Of a stretch of 64,000 bases of DNA, positions 58,966 through 64,000 are shown one piece after another. The translations under genes and the position numbers were made by a program. Position 1 is the first letter of the stretch; each line of letters begins with the position of its first letter. The notes under the pieces are model-generated. The model was given only the letters and a program-made list of their open reading frames with translations, did no database searches and was not told the origin of the DNA. This DNA comes from Rhodoplanes serenus (GTDB lineage Bacteria > Pseudomonadota > Alphaproteobacteria > Rhizobiales > Xanthobacteraceae), in assembly GCA_945893145.1 (NCBI GenBank), contig CAMDDZ010000009.1, positions 1 through 64,000 of the forward strand. Direction: 5' to 3'.

Positions 58966-60984
58966 ATGCGACGCGTCCTCAATTTCCTGTTTGCAGCGGC
59001 GATCCTGGGCGTGACGCCCGCACCGGCGTGCGCCCTTGAAATCCAGCTTTTTCGGCCTCGGCAACCGGACGAGATCACGCGTGTTCATATCGAGCGATTT
59101 CGATCAGCACCCGAACTCCGGGCTGCTGGGATTACCGTGATCGAGATGGACCTTGCCGGCAACGTGCGTGACGTTCTAAGCGGTGAACAAGTGCGGCTGG
59201 CCCTAGTTTCACTCGACACTCTGTTAGTGAGCGGCTTGGTGGGGAATTCGCCACTTGTCTCGTCATTCATGCAGCCGAGCCAATTTCCCAACGACGACGC
59301 CCTGTTCAGAACCCAGGACTTGGCCCCTGGAGAGGCGCTCCTGGCTGAGGTCGGACGAGAAGGTAGCCTGGTCCCGATTGCATACTGGAGTAGAGGGCAG
59401 ACGGCGTTCCTGTCCCGGGGGCCCATCAACACTGCAAACGATTTCAGTGGCAAAAAATTCAGATCTGCCTTTTCGGCAGTTGCGGATGCGCCGGCCAATG
59501 TCTTCGGGCTTACCGCGCTGCGTTTGCCGGCGGCAGAAGTTACCGTTGCGTTGCAACGGGGCTTGTTTGATTCTGCGGAACTCACATCCACAACAGCTTT
59601 GACACTTGCACCGACTTTGCCCGAAACAGGAATGCGTTCCGCTGTGACGAACTATCGCCCCGTCATCGGCTTCTTGGTGGCCAATTCGCGCGGATGGGAT
59701 CAACTCAAAGAACGAGAGAAAGCGGCGATTGCCGCCGCAGCGAAGGCGGCGGATGATGCCGCGCGGCAGGCTTCGAAACAGATCGCAGCCCGATTAGAAG
59801 CAAACCTGCGATCCCAGAACGTCACTCTCGTCAATCTGGCTCTATCCGACAGCGCGAACGTCAATCGCTTCAATGCCGCGCATTTGACGACGCAATTCGG
59901 TGAGCGGGACATAGCTGCCGTTCGCACCGTCCAAGCCATCCGCGATCTCACCATTTTGCGCAGCAGCGTCACGCCCCCGGTGCCTGCTGAACGGCCACTG
60001 ACGCTCGCGACCCAACCGCCCGTCGTGTTCATCACCGACCGCGACGATGAAGGCGGCAACGATCCAGCGACCCGCTTCGCGAGCAGCGCGGCCCCGGATC
60101 CGAGCCTCGTCTGTGGGCAGGTCGGATATGTCACATCCACAGCGCGTACAATCGGCACTGAATATAGCGGGCCGATCACGTTAACCCCCGCGACGCTGCC
60201 GACCGGCAGGGATGCCTGCGCCGGCCTCATAATCGACGCGTTGCAGCGATCCGGCCGGTCGCGTGTTTTGCTGTTCATCCATGGCTTCAACAACACATTC
60301 GACTTCGCAGTTCGCCGTGCGATCACGACAGGCCTCGACATCGGATTCGACGGCATCATTTTGGTTTGGAGTTGGCCGTCGGAAGGCCGAGCGCAAGCCT
60401 ACATGCGCGACGAAACCACCTCGCGCAGAACGTCGAGGTTCGTGCCGCCCTTCATCGCAACGCTTGTCGCCCGGCAGCAGGTACAACGGTTGGACGTGCT
60501 GGCGCACAGCATGGGCAGTCGAATCGCATTGGCCTTGCTCGACGAATTGCGCAAGATGCGGCTGGCTCGCATCAATCTTGGTACAATCATCTTCGCCGCC
60601 GCCGACGAAGATCGCGCGCAGTTTGTCGACGTTATCCGTGACACTGTCCGCGACACGCCAGCTCTCGGCCGCATTCGGGCGATTTACGCCGCGAAATACG
60701 ATCAGCCTTTACAGATTTCTGCCCTTCTCCATCATGGCGATCGGGTGGGAGTGGGCGGCAATACCATAATGATTACGCCTGGCGTCGAAAGCATAGACGC
60801 AACGGACGTCGAAGGCGGATTCTGGGCCGCTGCCATCAAATCATCACATGCTCACGTGTTTGACGTGCCAAAGGCGATCGCGGACCTCAAACGCCTGCTA
60901 GCAAATGATCTGTCCGCCAATCGCCGTGGCCTTCAGGAGCATACCAGCGCCGCCGGTACCAAGTACTGGAGCATCCCAAACTAG
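58966..60984 (+). CDS. TRAP-type binding domain fused to DUF900 alpha/beta hydrolase
   Basis: A 672-residue exported protein starting at 58966 (ggggaagg upstream; an ATG at 58945 has none). After the signal peptide (about 1-23) comes a DctP-like binding domain (about 25-330): LALVSLDTLLVSG, PIAYWSRGQTAFLSRGPINTANDFSGKKFRS, VNRFNAAHL. A linker follows, then a DUF900-type hydrolase (about 375-640) with LFIHGFNN (436-443), the nucleophile elbow LAHSMGS (S515) and HGDRVG. It lies opposite to the glyQ-CDGSH-PrsW-glyS direction, and the 58861-58920 flank is only 42% GC by hand count. Function unknown; binding-plus-hydrolysis of an ester substrate is speculative. Confidence 0.82.
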   Translation: MRRVLNFLFAAAILGVTPAPACALEIQLFRPRQPDEITRVHIERFRSAPELRAAGITVIEMDLAGNVRDVLSGEQVRLALVSLDTLLVSGLVGNSPLVSSFMQPSQFPNDDALFRTQDLAPGEALLAEVGREGSLVPIAYWSRGQTAFLSRGPINTANDFSGKKFRSAFSAVADAPANVFGLTALRLPAAEVTVALQRGLFDSAELTSTTALTLAPTLPETGMRSAVTNYRPVIGFLVANSRGWDQLKEREKAAIAAAAKAADDAARQASKQIAARLEANLRSQNVTLVNLALSDSANVNRFNAAHLTTQFGERDIAAVRTVQAIRDLTILRSSVTPPVPAERPLTLATQPPVVFITDRDDEGGNDPATRFASSAAPDPSLVCGQVGYVTSTARTIGTEYSGPITLTPATLPTGRDACAGLIIDALQRSGRSRVLLFIHGFNNTFDFAVRRAITTGLDIGFDGIILVWSWPSEGRAQAYMRDETTSRRTSRFVPPFIATLVARQQVQRLDVLAHSMGSRIALALLDELRKMRLARINLGTIIFAAADEDRAQFVDVIRDTVRDTPALGRIRAIYAAKYDQPLQISALLHHGDRVGVGGNTIMITPGVESIDATDVEGGFWAAAIKSSHAHVFDVPKAIADLKRLLANDLSANRRGLQEHTSAAGTKYWSIPN

Positions 60985-61047
60985 GGCGTGATGAATTGGG
61001 AAGCGCACGCCCGCTACGGCAACTGCTCCAACTAAGATCATCAACCT

Positions 61048-61986
61048 CTAGCGAGCCGCGCCGCCGCCCGCGGTGGCAAGCCATGCCTCGCCGCAGGCCT
61101 TCGCCAGTTCACGCACGCGCAAAATATAGCTCTGCCGCTCGGTGACCGAAATCACCCCGCGCGCGTCGAGCAAATTGAACACATGGCTCGCCTTGATGCA
61201 CTGGTCGTAAGCCGGCAGCGCCATCAGATGACGGCTCTTGTTGCCGTCAGCCCAACCGGCATCGAGATATTTCTTGCAGGCCGCCTCCGCCATCTTGAAT
61301 TGCTCAAACAGCATCGTGGTGTCGGAGTGCTCGAAATTGTGCCGCGAGTATTCCTGCTCGGCCTGCAGAAAGATGTCGCCGTAGGTGACCTTCTGGTCGC
61401 CGTCGCGGCCGTTGAAATTGAGATTGTAAACGTTGTCGACGCCTTGGACGTACATCGCCAGCCGCTCGAGCCCGTAGGTCAATTCACCCGCCACCGGGGC
61501 GCACTCGAAACCCGCGACCTGCTGGAAGTAGGTGAACTGCGACACCTCCATGCCGTCGCACCAGCACTCCCAGCCGAGCCCCCAGGCGCCGAGCGTCGGC
61601 GACTCCCAGTCGTCCTCGACGAAACGGATGTCGTGCAGATGCTGGTCGATGCCGATGGCGGCAAGCGACTTGAGATAAAGCTCCTGGATGTCCGGCGGCG
61701 ATGGTTTGAGGATCGCCTGGAACTGGTAGTAGTGCTGCAACCGGTTCGGGTTCTCGCCATAGCGGCCGTCCTTCGGCCGCCGCGACGGCTGCACATAAGC
61801 CGCGTTCCACGGCTTGGGGCCGAGCGCGCGCAGCGTGGTCGCCGGATGGAAGGTGCCGGCGCCGACTTCCATGTCGTAGGGCTGCAGGATCACGCAGCCC
61901 TGCTCCGCCCAGAACTGCTGGAGCGTCAGGATCAGTCCCTGGAACGAGCGTTCCGGGCGCATGTGGGCAGGCAGATCGCTGGCCAT
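61048..61986 (-). CDS. glyQ: Glycyl-tRNA synthetase alpha subunit
   Basis: A 312-residue catalytic-core subunit. Recognised: [101 protein letters not shown], and the ATP-binding [12 protein letters not shown] 61986 is used, though the ATG of MRPERSFQ (position 9) is equally plausible. The beta gene glyS is on the same strand 3.4 kb downstream; in many relatives they are neighbours, so the region was rearranged or extended. Confidence 0.97.
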   Translation of the reverse strand: MASDLPAHMRPERSFQGLILTLQQFWAEQGCVILQPYDMEVGAGTFHPATTLRALGPKPWNAAYVQPSRRPKDGRYGENPNRLQHYYQFQAILKPSPPDIQELYLKSLAAIGIDQHLHDIRFVEDDWESPTLGAWGLGWECWCDGMEVSQFTYFQQVAGFECAPVAGELTYGLERLAMYVQGVDNVYNLNFNGRDGDQKVTYGDIFLQAEQEYSRHNFEHSDTTMLFEQFKMAEAACKKYLDAGWADGNKSRHLMALPAYDQCIKASHVFNLLDARGVISVTERQSYILRVRELAKACGEAWLATAGGGAAR

Positions 61987-62223
61987 GAGAAATCCAAGCG
62001 CGGTCGCGCGGCTGAGACCTACCGGCGGGGCCAGAGAGGGTCAAGCCGCGGGCAACCCGCCGCCACGGCGTGGCGGCGCTGGCCGCCCCCTCGCCTAACT
62101 GGCTGAAAATACTGCTGCTTGGTCGAAAATCAACAATTTGAACGATTTTCGCCGCATGCCGTGAACCTTCTCCGAGGTTGCCGCGACCAACCCGCAGGAC
62201 GAATCCATTCACAAGGAACGACC

Positions 62224-62337
62224 ATGATCATGCAGCTCGTCGCCACCGCCTTTGTCGTGGGCTTCGCTGGTATCGTTGCGTTCGGACATGTGCTGCTCGT
62301 GCAGGCCCTGTTCACCAGCAACCGCCACGCGGCGTAA
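62224..62337 (+). CDS. Small membrane peptide, 37 residues
   Basis: Starts MIMQLVATAFVVGFAGIVAF, one hydrophobic segment covering most of the peptide, then ALFTSNRHAA. A ribosome site (aaggaa, 62213-62218) and a well-formed hairpin with T-rich end 73 bp downstream support a real transcription unit. Short single-pass peptides often assist membrane complexes; partner unknown. Confidence 0.55.
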   Translation: MIMQLVATAFVVGFAGIVAFGHVLLVQALFTSNRHAA

Positions 62338-62409
62338 CCGAATTCTGTTGGCGGGATGGGCCGGCCTGGAGGCCGACTGCCGCTACCGAGCCAGTTCCGC
62401 GTCTCCAGC

Positions 62410-62439
62410 GCCGGCCCAAGGGCCGGCGTTTGTATTTTG
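62410..62439 (+). terminator. Intrinsic terminator candidate
   Basis: Perfect 8-bp stem gccggccc / gggccggc with 2-base loop, followed by gtttgtatttt. Fits a Rho-independent terminator for the membrane-peptide gene ending at 62337. Confidence 0.7.
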
Positions 62440-62592
62440 GCACCAAGCGCGATCATTTTTCGCAGCCAGATCAATCGAATCCCACTCGGACATGTCGCAG
62501 GAAGCGCGCTAGCATGGCGCACTGATCTTGCGCCGCTGTTGCGCCACGGCGAATACGGCGCCGTCCGATAAAAAGCCCACACGAGGAAGCCC

Positions 62593-63585
62593 ATGAATGT
62601 CCAACGCCTCGCCCGCCTGCTCGCGGGACTAAGCCTCGCCTGCTCTGCATTGCTGTTCGCCGCTCCGGCTCCGGCGCAGGACTTCCCGTCGCGGCCGATC
62701 CGCATGGTGATCGCGTTCCCGCCCGGCGGGCCAACCGACTTTGTTGGACGCCTGATCGCGGACAAACTCAAAACGACGCTCAGTCAGCCGGTGTTGATCG
62801 AGAACAAGCCAGGCGCCAATGGCGCGATCGGCGCCGACTTCGTCGCCAAGGCCGAGCCAGACGGACACACGCTGTTCCTCACGACGGTCGGCGCGGTGGC
62901 GATCACGCCGAACATGCGCACCGACCTGCCCTACGACACGCTGCGCGATTTCACGCCGATCACGCTCGTGGTGCGCAACAGCACGCTGCTGGTGGTGCGC
63001 GCCGACAGTCCGGTTAATTCGCTGAAGGACTTTGTCGCCATGGCGAAGAGCAAGAACGGCGCGCTGCCGTTTGCTTCGACCGGCGTCGGCTCGACCACAC
63101 ATCTGGCGACCGAGATGTTTGCGACCTCGGCCGGTTTCAAGTTCATCCACGTGCCGTATCGCGGCGCGGCACCCGCCCTCACCGATCTGCTCGGCGGCCA
63201 AGTCGAGGCGTTCTTCGCCGACGTGCCGGTGCTGATGCCGCAGATCGCCGCCGGCAAGGTGAAGGCGCTCGGCGTCGCCTCCGGCCAGCGCAACCCGATG
63301 CTGCCTGACGTGTCGACGCTCGCCGAAGCCGGCTATCCGGACACCCAATCCGACAACTGGTACGGCCTGCTCGCGCCGGCGAAGACGCCGCCCGCCGTCA
63401 TCGCCAAGCTGCACGCTGCTTTCGTCGGCGCGATCAACGATCCGGGGGTGAAGGACAAGCTGGTCAAGTCCGGCGCCATTCCGGTCGCCAACCAGCCGGC
63501 GGAATTCGGGCAAATCCTGAAAGACGAGCTGGCGCGCTGGGGCAAGGTGGTGCGCGACAAGGGCATCAAGGAGCCGGCCAACTAA
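62593..63585 (+). CDS. Bug-family solute receptor
   Basis: A 330-residue periplasmic receptor. Signal peptide MNVQRLARLLAGLSLACSALLFAAPAPAQ leads into the Bug motifs FPSRPIRMVIAFPPGGPTD, LIENKPGANGAIG and IHVPYRGAAPALTDLLGGQ. A ribosome site (gagga) lies upstream. Like the four Bug genes at 7.8-15.6 kb it has no TctAB partner. Fifth copy in the window; ligand unknown. Confidence 0.93.
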   Translation: MNVQRLARLLAGLSLACSALLFAAPAPAQDFPSRPIRMVIAFPPGGPTDFVGRLIADKLKTTLSQPVLIENKPGANGAIGADFVAKAEPDGHTLFLTTVGAVAITPNMRTDLPYDTLRDFTPITLVVRNSTLLVVRADSPVNSLKDFVAMAKSKNGALPFASTGVGSTTHLATEMFATSAGFKFIHVPYRGAAPALTDLLGGQVEAFFADVPVLMPQIAAGKVKALGVASGQRNPMLPDVSTLAEAGYPDTQSDNWYGLLAPAKTPPAVIAKLHAAFVGAINDPGVKDKLVKSGAIPVANQPAEFGQILKDELARWGKVVRDKGIKEPAN

Positions 63586-63603
63586 ATCGAAACGTATGGC
63601 CGC

Positions 63604-64000
63604 TCAATCCTTGTAGGGATCGCGCACGTCCTTGCCCGCCATCAGCACCATGACGGGCCTGAGGCGATGCAAGACCTTGATCGTGCCCTCGTGGCTGCGC
63701 AGCACGTCGTCGAGCCGCCGATAAGCCATCGGCGATTCGTCGAGATCACCGCCGTGCAGGATGACGCCCTTCTGGCGCAGCCATTCATCCATCTGCTCGC
63801 GCGTGAATGTCTTCTTGGCGACGTTGCGGCCGAACAGCCGGCCTGCGCCATGGATGCTGGAATAGAACGCCTCCGCGTTCTCCGGCGTCTCGACGCCCTC
63901 GATGATGACCGCGTCATCGCCCATCGAGCCGCCGACAAAGCCACGCTGGCCGGGGAATGACGGCGTTGCGCCCTTGCGCACCACCCAATAGTCGGCGTCG
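63604..64000 (-). CDS. rtcB: RtcB-type RNA ligase (partial, C-terminus)
   Basis: The last 132 codons of an RtcB-family 3'-phosphate RNA ligase; the gene continues past the right edge. VVRKGATPSFPGQRGFVGGSMGDDAVI is the RtcB signature, HGAGRLFGRNVAKKTF supplies a catalytic-site His, and the C-terminus reads VMVLMAGKDVRDPYKD. In bacteria RtcB repairs tRNA or rRNA breaks, often with an RtcR regulator; no such gene can be seen here. Confidence 0.9.
   Translation of the reverse strand, partial: DADYWVVRKGATPSFPGQRGFVGGSMGDDAVIIEGVETPENAEAFYSSIHGAGRLFGRNVAKKTFTREQMDEWLRQKGVILHGGDLDESPMAYRRLDDVLRSHEGTIKVLHRLRPVMVLMAGKDVRDPYKD

Overview
The window looks like chromosomal DNA of a high-GC alphaproteobacterium of the order Hyphomicrobiales (Rhizobiales), most like the Bradyrhizobium/Rhodopseudomonas/Pseudolabrys part of the order. 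The reasons are inferential: a TIGR02301-type exported protein, an H-NS/HvrA-type protein, a NadQ-type NAD regulator, many orphan Bug (tripartite tricarboxylate) receptors, and several dispersed palindromic intergenic repeats. No rRNA, phage, conjugation module, intact insertion sequence or CRISPR array was seen. There is one tRNA gene, tRNA-Pro(CGG).

Layout. 0-0.5 kb is non-coding. 0.5-7.5 kb (minus strand) is a signalling operon: a 1924-residue soluble histidine kinase with nine GAF domains, a DivK-like single receiver, and a receiver-TIR fusion protein. 7.8-15.6 kb holds four orphan Bug receptors around an L-arabinonate-type dehydratase, plus small proteins and a fatty-acid-hydroxylase-superfamily membrane protein. 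15.8-18.6 kb has small exported proteins, a MITE-like element and a frameshifted TPR gene. 18.7-23.6 kb has tRNA-Pro, an MmgE/PrpD protein, TsaC/Sua5, a Phd-VapC type toxin-antitoxin pair and an FAD-linked 2-hydroxyacid dehydrogenase. 23.7-32.4 kb has small conserved proteins, a SRAP protein, a Nudix hydrolase, a double-receiver regulator, a dihydroorotase, a YgfZ-like protein and a NAGPA-like exported protein with a membrane partner. 32.5-40.8 kb has DNA glycosylase Tag, an Flp pilin, H-NS, an HD hydrolase / dual-specificity phosphatase / NadQ cluster, a giant DUF2339 membrane protein and a LysR-HTH/PaaI-thioesterase fusion.

40.9-49 kb holds an AcuI/YhdH-type reductase, two tandem MFS paralogues, nadA and nadC with a palindromic operator candidate, and a SleB-type cell-wall hydrolase. 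49.3-55.2 kb has a TAXI-TRAP transporter (binding protein plus fused permease) and pyruvate phosphate dikinase. 55.3-62 kb is a glyQ/glyS region interrupted by a plus-strand gene that fuses a TRAP-type binding domain to a DUF900 alpha/beta hydrolase. The right end has a small membrane peptide, a fifth orphan Bug receptor and an RtcB ligase gene cut by the window edge.

The least ordinary items are the nine-GAF kinase/receiver/receiver-TIR operon, the LysR-HTH/PaaI fusion and the binding-domain/hydrolase fusion. All assignments come from reading the sequence and remembered family motifs; no database search was possible.
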